NCBI GenBank assembly: GCA_047621665.1
Contig: JBLHMB010000001.1
Coordinates: 124,001 to 188,000, forward strand
DNA from: Actimicrobium sp047621665
GTDB taxonomy: Bacteria; Pseudomonadota; Gammaproteobacteria; Burkholderiales; Burkholderiaceae_D
Direction of reading: 5' to 3'
Length of the DNA: 64,000 nucleotides
How positions within the stretch are numbered: position 1 is the stretch's first letter; each line of letters opens with the position of its first letter. The notes under the pieces are model-generated. The model saw only the letters and a program-made list of their open reading frames with translations, made no database searches and was not told the DNA's origin. The position numbers and the translations under genes are program-made. This document shows positions 55,662 to 64,000 of this stretch, in pieces.

Positions 55662-56567
55662 CTAATACAATTTCTGCGACGACTCATGCAGCAACTGTAC
55701 ATACAGCGCATGCCGGTAAGGCAGGATCTCGCCCGCCGCCAATGCCGCAAGCACCGTGCAGCTCGGCTCGCTCAGATGATGGCAATTGTAGTATTTGCAT
55801 TTGCCCAGCAGCGGTTCGAATTCCGGAAACGCCCGCTCCAGCATTCCTTCTGACAGATGATACAAACCGAATTCCTGAAAGCCCGGTGAATCAATGATGG
55901 CAGTCGACGTATCGCCGATGTTGTAGAGCCGGGTGAAGGTGGTCGTGTGCTTGCCGGTATCGAGCGCGGCCGAGATTTCGCGCACCGCGATGTCGGCGTC
56001 CGGCACCAGCAGGTTGATCAGCGACGATTTGCCCATGCCGGACTGGCCGATCAGAATCGTCGACTGCCCTTGCAGCAGCGGTGCCAGCGTGGCGACCGCG
56101 GCGTCCGGTGCGGCGCGTGCCGAGACCTCATGCACCGGATAACCGAGCCGCGCATATTGCGCCAGCCGGGTGCGGGTTTTTGGCAGCGATTCCGTGACGT
56201 CAATTTTGTTGAGGATCAGGTGGGCCTGAATGCCCGCCGCTTCGGCAGCGACCAGCGAACGCGACACCAGATCATCCGAGAAGCCCGGCTCGGTGGCGAC
56301 CACGATGAACAGTTGCGTGACATTGGCTGCCAGCAGCTTGGACTTGTACTGGTCCGAACGGTACAGCAGCGAGGACCGTTCGGTGATCGATTCGATCACG
56401 CCCTGGTTGGGCGAGGTCAGTGCCACGCGCACGATATCGCCAACGGCGACATCGCTTTTCTTGCCGCGGGTGACACATTGCAGCCTGAGTCCGTCGGCAT
56501 GCGCCAGATAATGGCGGCCATGGGCCGCAATAATGGTGGCATCAATCAGTTCAGGCAGCTTGGCCAT
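55662..56567 (-). CDS. rsgA: Ribosome small-subunit-dependent GTPase A
   Basis: A circularly permuted GTPase in 30S maturation, 301 residues. An OB-fold N-terminus is followed by G4 NKID (LILNKIDV), G1 GQSGMGKSSLI, G3 DSPGFQEFG, and a C-terminal zinc knuckle with C-x4-C-x-H-x5-C spacing (KCKYYNCHHLSEPSC). Three bases separate it from phhB, and it is last in the STE24-phhB-rsgA operon. Confidence 0.96.
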   Translation of the reverse strand: MAKLPELIDATIIAAHGRHYLAHADGLRLQCVTRGKKSDVAVGDIVRVALTSPNQGVIESITERSSLLYRSDQYKSKLLAANVTQLFIVVATEPGFSDDLVSRSLVAAEAAGIQAHLILNKIDVTESLPKTRTRLAQYARLGYPVHEVSARAAPDAAVATLAPLLQGQSTILIGQSGMGKSSLINLLVPDADIAVREISAALDTGKHTTTFTRLYNIGDTSTAIIDSPGFQEFGLYHLSEGMLERAFPEFEPLLGKCKYYNCHHLSEPSCTVLAALAAGEILPYRHALYVQLLHESSQKLY

Positions 56568-56570
56568 CGG

Positions 56571-56918
56571 TCAGGAAAAAGACTGCTGGAAGATCGCATC
56601 AATCTTGGCAGCACAAACGAAGTCGTTGATCGAGAGTCCGCCGCGGCCATCATCGACCGAGTGGGTATCGAATTTGACGATACAGCGGTTGTAGGTCACG
56701 ACCAGTTCCGGATGGTGGTTTTCTGCATGGATCACATAGGCGATGGCATTGATGAAGGACAGCGTGTCGTAGTAATTCTTGCAGTCGAAAGCGCGTACGA
56801 CCTTGCCTTCGACGAGGTGCCAGTTGTCGAGCAGGGCGAGCAGGGGAGTGACTTCAGCGGCAGACAGGGCCGTTACGTCAGCCACGCATTTTTTTTCGAG
56901 CAGATCAGTTAGCGTCAT
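56571..56918 (-). CDS. phhB: Pterin-4a-carbinolamine dehydratase
   Basis: Recycles pterin cofactor for aromatic amino acid hydroxylases. The 115-residue protein has the conserved HAENHHPELVVTYN active-site histidines and the THSVDDGRGGLSINDFVCA block. No phenylalanine hydroxylase is adjacent, so a role in moco or other pterin handling is possible. Tightly packed between the STE24 protease (5 bases) and rsgA (3 bases). Confidence 0.93.
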   Translation of the reverse strand: MTLTDLLEKKCVADVTALSAAEVTPLLALLDNWHLVEGKVVRAFDCKNYYDTLSFINAIAYVIHAENHHPELVVTYNRCIVKFDTHSVDDGRGGLSINDFVCAAKIDAIFQQSFS

Positions 56919-56923
56919 GGAAT

Positions 56924-58189
56924 TTACCTTGTTGGAGCGGCCAGCAGCTTGTTGATGCGCATGGTGGCCGAGGGATGGGAGTCATAAAAGGCGGAATGCA
57001 GCGGGTCCGGAGTCAGCGTCGAGGCATTGTCTTCATACAGTTTGACCAGCGCCGAGACCAGATCACGGGCGTCGGCATGGGTAGCGGCAAACGCGTCGGC
57101 TTCGAACTCGTGCTTGCGTGAACTGATCGAAGTCAGCGGTCCGAACACGAAGGTGAACACCGGCAGCACCAGCATGAACAGGATCAGCGCCATCGCATCG
57201 TTACTCATGAACAGGCTCGGTTCGACGCCCAGTCCGTTGTAGAACCAGACCTGATTTTTCAGATAGCCGAGCAGCGCCAGAAAGCCCAGCGATAGCGCGA
57301 ACATCATCGCGATGCGCTTGACGATGTGCTTGAGCTTGAAGTGGCCCAGTTCATGAGCCAGCACCGCTTCGATTTCAGGTGGCGCCAGACGCGACAGTAG
57401 GGTATCGAAAAAGACAATGCGTTTGGCGGCACCAAAGCCCGAAAAATACGCATTTCCATGGGCACTGCGCTTGGAGCCATCCATCACGAACAAGCCTTGC
57501 GAGGCAAAGCCGACGCGCTGCATCAAGCCTTCGATGCGCGTCTTCAGGCTCTCGTCGGCCAGCGGCGTGAACTTGTTGAACAGCGGTGCAATGACGGTTG
57601 GAAACAGCACCAGCATCAGCAACTGAAAACCGCTCCAGACCAGCCAGGCATAGAGCCACCACAGCGCGCCGGATTGCTCCATCAGCGTCAGGATCACCCA
57701 GACCAGCGGCAAGCCGATGGCCGCACCGAGCAACAGGCCTTTGACCATGTCGGTAAAGAACAGCCCGGGTGTCATCTTGTTGAAGCCAAAACGCTGCTCG
57801 ATGACAAATTTTTTGTAGTAATCGAATGGCAGATCGATCAGTCCGCTAATGAGCACGAAGGCGCTCAGCAGCACAATCTGGTAGACCATGCCCGGACCGG
57901 TTGCCTGCACCACCAGCACGGACAATAATTGCAGTCCGCCCATCAGGGTGAAACAGACTAGCACCGAGCTACTGACGAGCAGCGTCAGCAGACCGAAGCG
58001 TGTCTTGGCGATCGTGTAGTCAGCCGCTTTCTGATGCGATGCCAGCGAAATACTGGCCGCGAACTGTTCCGGCACCGTGTTGCGGTGGGTGGCGATATGC
58101 CGGATCTGGCGGGTTGCGAGCCAGAAACGCAGTGCGACTGTAATCAGCAAAACACTGACAAACAAAATTGAAAACCCGAATGAGCCCAT
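56924..58189 (-). CDS. M48 family (STE24/CAAX prenyl protease-like) membrane metalloprotease
   Basis: A 421-residue polytopic zinc protease from MGSFGFSILFVSVL, chosen because an AGGAAA ribosome-binding site precedes it. The zinc motif HELGH lies in EIEAVLAHELGHFKLKH, and the third ligand in SSRKHEFEADAFA. Several membrane helices precede the catalytic domain, and DPLHSAFYDSHPSATMRI is the typical C-terminus. Its role in bacteria is envelope proteolysis of undetermined substrates. First of three packed genes, divergent from orn by 56 bases. Confidence 0.92.
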   Translation of the reverse strand: MGSFGFSILFVSVLLITVALRFWLATRQIRHIATHRNTVPEQFAASISLASHQKAADYTIAKTRFGLLTLLVSSSVLVCFTLMGGLQLLSVLVVQATGPGMVYQIVLLSAFVLISGLIDLPFDYYKKFVIEQRFGFNKMTPGLFFTDMVKGLLLGAAIGLPLVWVILTLMEQSGALWWLYAWLVWSGFQLLMLVLFPTVIAPLFNKFTPLADESLKTRIEGLMQRVGFASQGLFVMDGSKRSAHGNAYFSGFGAAKRIVFFDTLLSRLAPPEIEAVLAHELGHFKLKHIVKRIAMMFALSLGFLALLGYLKNQVWFYNGLGVEPSLFMSNDAMALILFMLVLPVFTFVFGPLTSISSRKHEFEADAFAATHADARDLVSALVKLYEDNASTLTPDPLHSAFYDSHPSATMRINKLLAAPTR

Positions 58190-58245
58190 GCTTTTCCTGT
58201 GAGAAAATGACCCGCTGAAAAATGCCAACGCGAAGGGAATCGATT

Positions 58246-58860
58246 ATGTCACAACCGACTGAGCCGCAAACTGCACCGGGTGCAGCACAAGCACCAACGC
58301 CAGCGGCAGTACCACTGCGCACCAATGAATTCAACCTGGTCTGGCTCGACATGGAAATGACCGGCCTCGATCCGGAGAACGACCGCATCATTGAAGTTGC
58401 CGTTGTCGTCACCGACTCCGAGCTCAACATCCTGGGCCAGGGTCCGGTATTTGCGATTCATCAATCCGATGCGGCGCTCGATGGCATGGATGCCTGGAAC
58501 AAGGGCACACATGGACGCTCGGGTCTGATCGAGCGGGTCAAAGCCTCGACGGTGACCGAAGCCGAAGCCGAAGCGGCGCTGATTACGTTCCTGAAAGATT
58601 TCGTACCTGCCGGCAAATCGCCGATGTGCGGCAATTCGATTTGCCAGGACCGGCGCTTCATGGCGCGTGGCATGCCGAAGCTGGAAGCGTTCTTCCATTA
58701 TCGTAATCTGGATGTCTCGACGCTCAAGGAATTGTGCAAACGCTGGAAGCCGGAACTGGCCAGCGGCTTCAAGAAACACCAGAAACATACGGCATTGGCG
58801 GACATCATTGAATCGATCGAAGAACTGCGCTACTACCGCGAGCATTTCATCAAGGTGTAA
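58246..58860 (+). CDS. orn: Oligoribonuclease
   Basis: A DEDDh 3'-5' exonuclease that finishes RNA decay and cleaves pGpG from cyclic di-GMP turnover. The 204-residue protein has catalytic WLDMEMTGLDP, CGNSICQDRRFM and HTALADIIESIEEL. It carries an N-terminal Ala/Pro/Gln-rich extension of about 25 residues before the catalytic domain. The EAL phosphodiesterase at 47-49.6 kb would feed it pGpG. Confidence 0.96.
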   Translation: MSQPTEPQTAPGAAQAPTPAAVPLRTNEFNLVWLDMEMTGLDPENDRIIEVAVVVTDSELNILGQGPVFAIHQSDAALDGMDAWNKGTHGRSGLIERVKASTVTEAEAEAALITFLKDFVPAGKSPMCGNSICQDRRFMARGMPKLEAFFHYRNLDVSTLKELCKRWKPELASGFKKHQKHTALADIIESIEELRYYREHFIKV

Positions 58861-58964
58861 AGTCGATGAATGTGAGGTCCGGTGGGCACGCTGTTGTGCC
58901 CACGCGAGCGCCCGTCGCCGCAGGACAAGCGCACCCGATTGACGGTTTTTCAGCAAGGAGAATC

Positions 58965-60170
58965 ATGTTCACTCAAGCCTTTATCTGCGATGCGATTCGC
59001 ACCCCCTTCGGCCGCTACGGCGGCAGTCTCTCCACTATCCGTACCGATGACCTCGGCGCCATTCCACTGGCCGCGCTGATGGTGCGCAATCCGTCGGTCG
59101 ATTGGGAGCAAGTCAATGACGTGCTATTTGGTTGTGCCAATCAGGCCGGTGAAGATAACCGCAACGTCGCCCGCATGGCGTCGTTGCTGGCCGGCTTGCC
59201 GGTTGGCGTCTCGGGTGCCACCATCAATCGCCTGTGCGGATCGGGTCTCGATGCCATCGGTTCGGCCGCGCGCGCAATCCGCTCGGGCGATGCCAGCATG
59301 ATGATTGCCGGCGGCGTCGAATCGATGAGCCGGGCACCGTTTGTGATGGGCAAGGCCGGCAGTGCTTTTGCCCGCGACACCCAACTATTCGACACCACCA
59401 TCGGCTGGCGCTTTATAAATAAACTGATGAAGACCCAGTACGGGGTCGACTCGATGCCCGAGACGGCCGAAAACGTCGCCGCCGAATTCGGCATCGACCG
59501 CGCCGCGCAAGACCGCATGGCGCTCAACTCGCAACGCAAGGCACTGGCGGCGCAGTTCTCCGGTTTTTTTGATGCCGAAATTACGCCTGTCACGCTGGCC
59601 CAACGTAATGGCGAGCCGTTGATCATCACGCAAGACGAACACCCGCGCGCCACCACCGCCGAAGCGCTGGCCAAACTGAAACCGATTGTCCGTCCGGACG
59701 GTACTGTCACCGCTGGCAACGCCTCGGGGATCAACGATGGGGCGTGTGCGCTGTTGCTGGCGGACGAGCGCACCGCGCTGAAAAATGGCCTGGTACCGAA
59801 AGCCCGCGTGATTGCGATGGCAACCGCCGGCGTGCCACCGCGCATCATGGGTATCGGCCCGGCACCGGCTACGCGCAAAGTGCTGGTACATGCCGGCATG
59901 ACGCTGGATCAAATGGATGTGATCGAATTGAATGAAGCGTTTGCCGCACAGGGGTTGGCGGTCATGCGCGACCTCGGTTTGCAGGATGACGACCCGCGCG
60001 TCAATCCGAATGGCGGTGCGATTGCGCTCGGTCATCCGTTGGGCGCGTCCGGTGCTCGCTTGGTTACGACGGCGATCAACCAGTTGCATCAGACCCAGGG
60101 GCGGTATGCTTTGTGCACGATGTGCATCGGTGTCGGGCAGGGGATTGCGCTGATCATCGAACGGGTTTGA
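58965..60170 (+). CDS. pcaF: Thiolase, 3-oxoadipyl-CoA thiolase (PcaF) type
   Basis: A 401-residue thiolase with nucleophilic cysteine in TINRLCGSGLDAIG, LGHPLGASGARLV, and the second cysteine in CTMCIGVGQGIAL. GCANQAGEDNRNVARMASLLAGLP is particularly like PcaF/PaaJ, which cleave 3-oxoadipyl-CoA, but acetyl-CoA acetyltransferase activity cannot be excluded. No other beta-ketoadipate genes are nearby. An AAGGAG ribosome-binding site supports the start MFTQAFICDAI. Confidence 0.88.
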   Translation: MFTQAFICDAIRTPFGRYGGSLSTIRTDDLGAIPLAALMVRNPSVDWEQVNDVLFGCANQAGEDNRNVARMASLLAGLPVGVSGATINRLCGSGLDAIGSAARAIRSGDASMMIAGGVESMSRAPFVMGKAGSAFARDTQLFDTTIGWRFINKLMKTQYGVDSMPETAENVAAEFGIDRAAQDRMALNSQRKALAAQFSGFFDAEITPVTLAQRNGEPLIITQDEHPRATTAEALAKLKPIVRPDGTVTAGNASGINDGACALLLADERTALKNGLVPKARVIAMATAGVPPRIMGIGPAPATRKVLVHAGMTLDQMDVIELNEAFAAQGLAVMRDLGLQDDDPRVNPNGGAIALGHPLGASGARLVTTAINQLHQTQGRYALCTMCIGVGQGIALIIERV

Positions 60171-60191
60171 TGCGGAGGGCTTCAGTGCATT

Positions 60192-60220
60192 CGGTGCAAT
60201 GCCCTTCGGTTATTGCACCG
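60192..60220. repeat. Dispersed palindromic element, copy 2
   Basis: CGGTGCAAT (60192-60200) and ATTGCACCG (60212-60220) form a stem around an 11-base loop. The central 27 bases are the exact reverse complement of the copy at 55606-55632. It lies between the converging thiolase and mntH genes, where it could double as a transcription end signal. Confidence 0.75.
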
Positions 60221-60244
60221 CCCGACCAAGCCCCCGTGTCCCGC

Positions 60245-61567
60245 TCAACCCAACCCGAACGCCTGCAACACCAGCCACACATTGGCCGCCGAGATTACCG
60301 CAAACAGCGACCATGCCAGCACCTTCAACCACGCGGCATTGACGAATCCGCCCATGATATCGACCCGCCCGGTGAGCCGCAGAAGCGGATACATGACGAA
60401 CGGCAGTTGCATGCTGAGCACCACCTGACTGAGCACGAGTAAGCGGCCGACCGAGTTTTCGCCCAGCACGATTACACCAACAAAAGCCGGTACCAGCGCC
60501 AGCGCACGGGTGATGACGCGGCGTTTCCAGCAAGCGATCTTGAGCTTCAGGAATCCTTCCATGATGACCTGCCCGGCGATGGTGCCGGTGAAGGTCGAAC
60601 TTTGACCCGCAGCCAGCAAACCCAGTCCGAACAGGATGCCGGCCGCCGCCGTGCCGGCAATCGGATCGAGCAGGTGATAAGCCTGGTCGATTTCGGTGAC
60701 CGAGGTATTGCCGGTAGCATGGAAGGCCGCTGCGGCCAGTACCAGAATCGCCCCGTTGACCAGCAGCGCCAGCATCAGCGATACGACGGTATCGAGACTG
60801 GCGAAGCGGATCGCTTCGCGCCGGCTCGGCTCATCCTTGGCAACACGCCGTGTCTGCACGATTGACGAGTGCAGATACAGGTTATGCGGCATCACGGTAG
60901 CGCCGAGGATGCCGATGGCCAGATACAGCGCATCGCGGGTGGACAGCGCATCGATCGACGGGATCGCACCATGCAGCACCGCTTGCCAGTCGGGATTGAT
61001 GAACACCAGCTGGGTGAACAGGCAGCCGGCAATCGTCAGGATCAGTGCCAGCACGATGGCTTCGACTTTGCGGAATCCCTGGCCCTTGAGACCGAGGATG
61101 AGCAAGGTGTCAAAGGCGGTCAGTAACACACCTACCGGCAGCGAGACGTTGATCAGCAGCTTGAACGCCAGCGCGCAACCGAGTACTTCGGCCAGATCAC
61201 AGGCGATGATGGCAATCTCGGCCAGTATCCACAGCACGAAGGCGACCGGTGGCGAATAATTCTCGCGGCACAGCACCGCCAGATCCTTGCCGCTGGCAAT
61301 GCCCAGTCGCAGGCTCAGGCATTGCAGCACGATCGCGGCCAGGCTCGACAGCACCACCACGAACAGCAGGCTGTAGCCGTACACCGAACCGGCATTGATG
61401 GCGGTGGCCCAGTTGCCGGGGTCCATGTAGCCGACCGAGATCAGCAGGCCGGGACCGGCGAAGCGGGAGGCTTTTTTCCAGAACGAGTCGGTGCTGGCGA
61501 CGAAGACGCTACCGGCGACTTCGGAAGGACAAAATGGAGCAGTGGCGGTTTTGGGTAAGTGGAACAT
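60245..61567 (-). CDS. mntH: Manganese/divalent-metal transporter, Nramp family
   Basis: A proton-coupled Mn(II)/Fe(II) importer of 440 residues with 11 or so helices. The metal-binding DPGN motif occurs in SVGYMDPGNWATAI and the second site in TVMPHNLYLHSS. A consensus transport segment LFGLGLLAAGQSSTFTGTIAGQ is present. The start is MFHLPKTATAP. A metal-responsive operator was not identified in the 128-base upstream region. Confidence 0.94.
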   Translation of the reverse strand: MFHLPKTATAPFCPSEVAGSVFVASTDSFWKKASRFAGPGLLISVGYMDPGNWATAINAGSVYGYSLLFVVVLSSLAAIVLQCLSLRLGIASGKDLAVLCRENYSPPVAFVLWILAEIAIIACDLAEVLGCALAFKLLINVSLPVGVLLTAFDTLLILGLKGQGFRKVEAIVLALILTIAGCLFTQLVFINPDWQAVLHGAIPSIDALSTRDALYLAIGILGATVMPHNLYLHSSIVQTRRVAKDEPSRREAIRFASLDTVVSLMLALLVNGAILVLAAAAFHATGNTSVTEIDQAYHLLDPIAGTAAAGILFGLGLLAAGQSSTFTGTIAGQVIMEGFLKLKIACWKRRVITRALALVPAFVGVIVLGENSVGRLLVLSQVVLSMQLPFVMYPLLRLTGRVDIMGGFVNAAWLKVLAWSLFAVISAANVWLVLQAFGLG

Positions 61568-61695
61568 AAGAGCGGGTGGTGGTTAATTGTTGATGCGATG
61601 GACTGCATCAGGCTGGAGTTGTACAGGTCGCCATTGACCTCTTCGGGCTGCAAAAAAATAGCAGCAAGGCGACCGCAGGACGGCCGCCGTTTGTT

Positions 61696-62385
61696 TTATC
61701 CTTCCGCGCCGCAGCACTTCTTGAACTTCTTGCCGCTGCCGCACGAGCAGTCATCGTTACGGCCGATTTTGGGCGACTCGCGTGTGACGGTTTCGACGCC
61801 GGAGGTACGGATCGGTGCCCAGTACTTGAGGATATGCGGGATCGCCGATTCGATTTCGATGGTCATCTTGTGCGCCTTCTGCGGCGTGTCGACCAGATGC
61901 ATTTCGCTCTCCTCGATCTCTTCGGCGCCAAGCAAATAGATCGGGCGCATCAGGTCGGCCAGATTCGAGGTCCAGATCGGCGCCCAGGCATCGGCGCGCA
62001 ATTGCGTGCCTTCCCAGAAACCCCAGGCCCAGGCTTCGCCATCAAGCAATTGCTTGCCTTCGAACTCGAACTCGCAAAACAGCGGCTCGAATTCTTTCGG
62101 TGCGACTTCGAAGGTGATCGCGACTTCGTTCATGAAGCGCGAAATCAGGCCGACGATGTGGTCGAATTCTTTCGGGTTTTTGAAGTCCGGGCCGGTTTCG
62201 TCGGATTCGCCCCAGATCGGTGGCAGCCATTCGGCCAGCGGAACCAGTTCCGGACCGATCACGAGGGCCGTGAAATAACCGTGCAACGAGTCCATCGTCA
62301 TGCAATCTTCGGCGCAACGGTCGGAAAGCAGGAATTTGTCGAGTTCGTCAAACTCTTTGTCGGACAAGGGTTGGTCGAGGTGCAT
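61696..62385 (-). CDS. UPF0149 (YecA-like) protein with SEC-C zinc motif
   Basis: A 229-residue YecA/YgfB-type helical protein (DKFLLSDRCAEDCMTMDSLHGYFTALVIGP; GEAWAWGFWEG), ending in a SEC-C zinc-binding motif (DDCSCGSGKKFKKCCG) as in SecA. Such tails bind zinc and may contact ribosomes. The exact role is not established. Divergent from the SrkA-like kinase. Confidence 0.9.
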   Translation of the reverse strand: MHLDQPLSDKEFDELDKFLLSDRCAEDCMTMDSLHGYFTALVIGPELVPLAEWLPPIWGESDETGPDFKNPKEFDHIVGLISRFMNEVAITFEVAPKEFEPLFCEFEFEGKQLLDGEAWAWGFWEGTQLRADAWAPIWTSNLADLMRPIYLLGAEEIEESEMHLVDTPQKAHKMTIEIESAIPHILKYWAPIRTSGVETVTRESPKIGRNDDCSCGSGKKFKKCCGAEG

Positions 62386-62498
62386 GGAAAGCTCCGGGAA
62401 ATTGAATGGGGCGTAGTGTATCGCCTGTATCGATCCGGTGGCTGGCCGGCATGATCAAATGCGGCCGGCCTCGCTGGCGCGGCCGTACAATGCGGACG

Positions 62499-63488
62499 AT
62501 GAACTCAACTTTGCCTCCCTCTTTTGCCGACCTCAGCCCCGACCTGGTGCTCGACGCCCTCGATAGCATCGGCCTGCATGGCGATGGTCGCCTGCTCGCT
62601 CTGAACAGTTACGAAAACCGTGTCTACCAGATCGGCATCGACGATGGCCCGCCCGTGGTCGCCAAATTTTACCGGCCCGGTCGCTGGAGTGACGCGGCCA
62701 TCCTTGAAGAACATGCCTTCGTCGAAGAACTGGTCGCACAGGAAATCCCGGTGGTATCGGCCACCCGTCTGGGCGATGGCAATAGCTTGCACAATCTCGA
62801 CGGCTTTCGTTTTGCCGTGTTTGCCCGCCACGGCGGTCGCGCACCGGAACTCGAAGACCCGGCGACGCTGGAATGGATGGGCCGCTTCATCGGACGCATC
62901 CATGCGGTCGGCGCACTCAAACCTTTCATGCAACGTCCGACGCTCGACATCCACAGCTTCGGTACCGAGCCGCGTGCGTGGCTGCTCGCTCATGATTTTA
63001 TTCCGCCCGAATTGCTCGCTGCCTGGCAGAGCGTGACCACGATGGCACTCGACGGCGTACGCCGTTGTTATGACCGCGCCGGCGACGTGGCCGGTCTGCG
63101 TCTGCATGGTGATGTCCATAGCGGCAACGTACTGTGGACCGATGCCGGTCCGCATTTTGTCGATTTTGATGACAGCCGCAATGGACCGGCGATTCAGGAT
63201 TTATGGATGATGCTGTCAGGCGAGCGCGGCGACATGGTGCGGCAAATGTCGGATTTACTGGCCGGCTACGAAGACTTTTGCGCGTTCGATCCGCGCGAAC
63301 TGCATCTGATCGAGGCCTTGCGCACGCTGCGCCTGCTGCATTATTCGGCCTGGCTGGCGCGGCGCTGGGAAGACCCGGCTTTCCCGGTGGCGTTCCCGTG
63401 GTTTAACACGCAACGTTACTGGCAGGACCGCATTCTCGAATTGCGGGAACAAGTTGCACTCATGGATGAAGCGCCGTTACGGGTGTAG
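62499..63488 (+). CDS. srkA: SrkA/RdoA-type stress-response kinase
   Basis: A 329-residue YihE-family kinase with an aminoglycoside phosphotransferase fold: NSYENRVYQIGIDDG (ATP loop), catalytic LHGDVHSGNVLW and metal-binding FVDFDDSRNGPAIQDLWMML. In E. coli it counters stress-induced cell death through the Cpx regulon. ATG 62499 was preferred over ATG 62490 or a 93-base extension without homology. Confidence 0.93.
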   Translation: MNSTLPPSFADLSPDLVLDALDSIGLHGDGRLLALNSYENRVYQIGIDDGPPVVAKFYRPGRWSDAAILEEHAFVEELVAQEIPVVSATRLGDGNSLHNLDGFRFAVFARHGGRAPELEDPATLEWMGRFIGRIHAVGALKPFMQRPTLDIHSFGTEPRAWLLAHDFIPPELLAAWQSVTTMALDGVRRCYDRAGDVAGLRLHGDVHSGNVLWTDAGPHFVDFDDSRNGPAIQDLWMMLSGERGDMVRQMSDLLAGYEDFCAFDPRELHLIEALRTLRLLHYSAWLARRWEDPAFPVAFPWFNTQRYWQDRILELREQVALMDEAPLRV

Positions 63489-64000
63489 CTGGTCCGGGCT
63501 GTCAGCAATGGAACCGGTGCTGTGGCATCGCCATTGACCAAAGCGACCACAATCAGGTGGTTGACTTTTGAAAGGTTGACAATGAGTGCCCCAACTATTA
63601 CCTCAATGCCTGCCCGCGGGCATTCCAGCGTCCAGTCGTCTACATTGGTTAGTGCATGCCCGCACCAGTCATCAAGGGACGCGACATTGCCTGCTGTTCC
63701 CAATAATTACGATGTGTCCGTCGTCACCATCACGACGGTGACGACCACGGATGCGAAGTTAATTCCGGTTGACAGCCTGTAGATGCATCCCCGGATGCCT
63801 GCATCAGATAACAGGTCGTCATGCGACCCCATGCCTCGAGTCCCGGAAGTTTTACGGGCAGCCGGCTTGACGATGATGACTGTTTTGATCTCCGGGGCAT
63901 TCGCTGGCGATTGTGCGGCTGCCGACACGGTTGGCTGCGATGGAACCTTTTAAATTACGGGTCCATTAATGACGGTAATCACAATGGTGTGATACCTCCA
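63489..64000. other. Unassigned right-hand end of the window
   Basis: No gene of recognisable family in 512 bases. Open frames on both strands have no domain or good ribosome-binding site. A short hairpin GTCACC...GGTGAC lies at 63724-63743. One small exported-looking frame (63831-63953) is listed separately. The region may be the upstream part of a gene beyond the window or degraded sequence. Confidence 0.5.
63831..63953 (+). CDS. Possible 40-residue exported peptide
   Basis: A short frame MPRVPEVLRAAGLTMMTVL..., ending in ...CAAADTVGCDGTF. It reads like a signal peptide (residues about 8-31) followed by only a few residues with one Cys. No ribosome-binding site is convincing, and the frame may be chance or the truncated start of a decayed gene. 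Confidence 0.25.
   Translation: MPRVPEVLRAAGLTMMTVLISGAFAGDCAAADTVGCDGTF

Noticed and set aside
61668..61688. Hairpin after the UPF0149 gene as a terminator
   Set aside because: One mismatch in an eight-pair stem and the T-run is about nine bases away; too weak to call.

Overview
The window looks like core chromosome of a betaproteobacterium, most likely order Burkholderiales, family Oxalobacteraceae. This rests on gene order: murJ next to rpsT, icd / cspA / clpS-clpA, the ribF-ileS-lspA-coaBC-dut block, glnE divergent from yhdP followed by a nitrilase and tldD, and rsgA-phhB-STE24 divergent from orn. All are familiar betaproteobacterial neighbourhoods. The genus cannot be named from this sequence alone. 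No rRNA, tRNA, CRISPR array, prophage or intact insertion sequence was seen.

Layout. 1-13 kb: a SirB1-like fragment, murJ, rpsT, small exported proteins, a TPR/HupE pair, rluE, icd, a Cache-domain two-component system, cspA, clpS-clpA. 13-25 kb: a long leftward run with a degenerate M48-like lipoprotein, dut, coaBC, lspA, ileS, ribF, then an exported phosphoesterase, a TonB-dependent receptor and rsmE. 25-29.6 kb: tkt, a GNAT acetyltransferase, gap and an unknown gene, all rightward. 29.6-31 kb: an arsR-arsC-arsH operon with no arsenite pump beside it. 31-43 kb: lepB-like peptidase, glnE, yhdP, nitrilase, tldD and aroG. 42.7-50.9 kb: a retropepsin-like protein, yajQ, murB, a three-gene signalling cassette ending in a REC-PAS-GAF-GGDEF-EAL protein, and an iron alcohol dehydrogenase. 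50.9-55.2 kb: hipBA toxin-antitoxin, ppnP, argG, argF. 55.2-64 kb: a repeat-rich spacer, rsgA, phhB, STE24 protease, orn, a PcaF-type thiolase, mntH, a UPF0149 protein, an SrkA-type kinase and an unassigned tail.

The most rewarding non-coding observation is ahead of aroG (DAHP synthase). A 32-codon leader frame with eight consecutive Tyr/Phe codons is followed by an intrinsic terminator and by segments able to form a competing hairpin, so aroG is probably controlled by ribosome-mediated attenuation responding to Phe and Tyr. Others are a 49-bp concentric double dyad in front of hipBA, a 27-bp palindromic element in two inverted copies at 55.6 and 60.2 kb, a REP-like 63-bp stem-loop, a 14-bp palindrome ahead of icd, and pseudo-enzyme signatures in an M48-like lipoprotein (RExxH) and in a GGDEF domain (GADAF). 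Base composition also appears to rise after about 13 kb. All start choices, hairpins and motif positions were read by eye; no database search or folding program was run.
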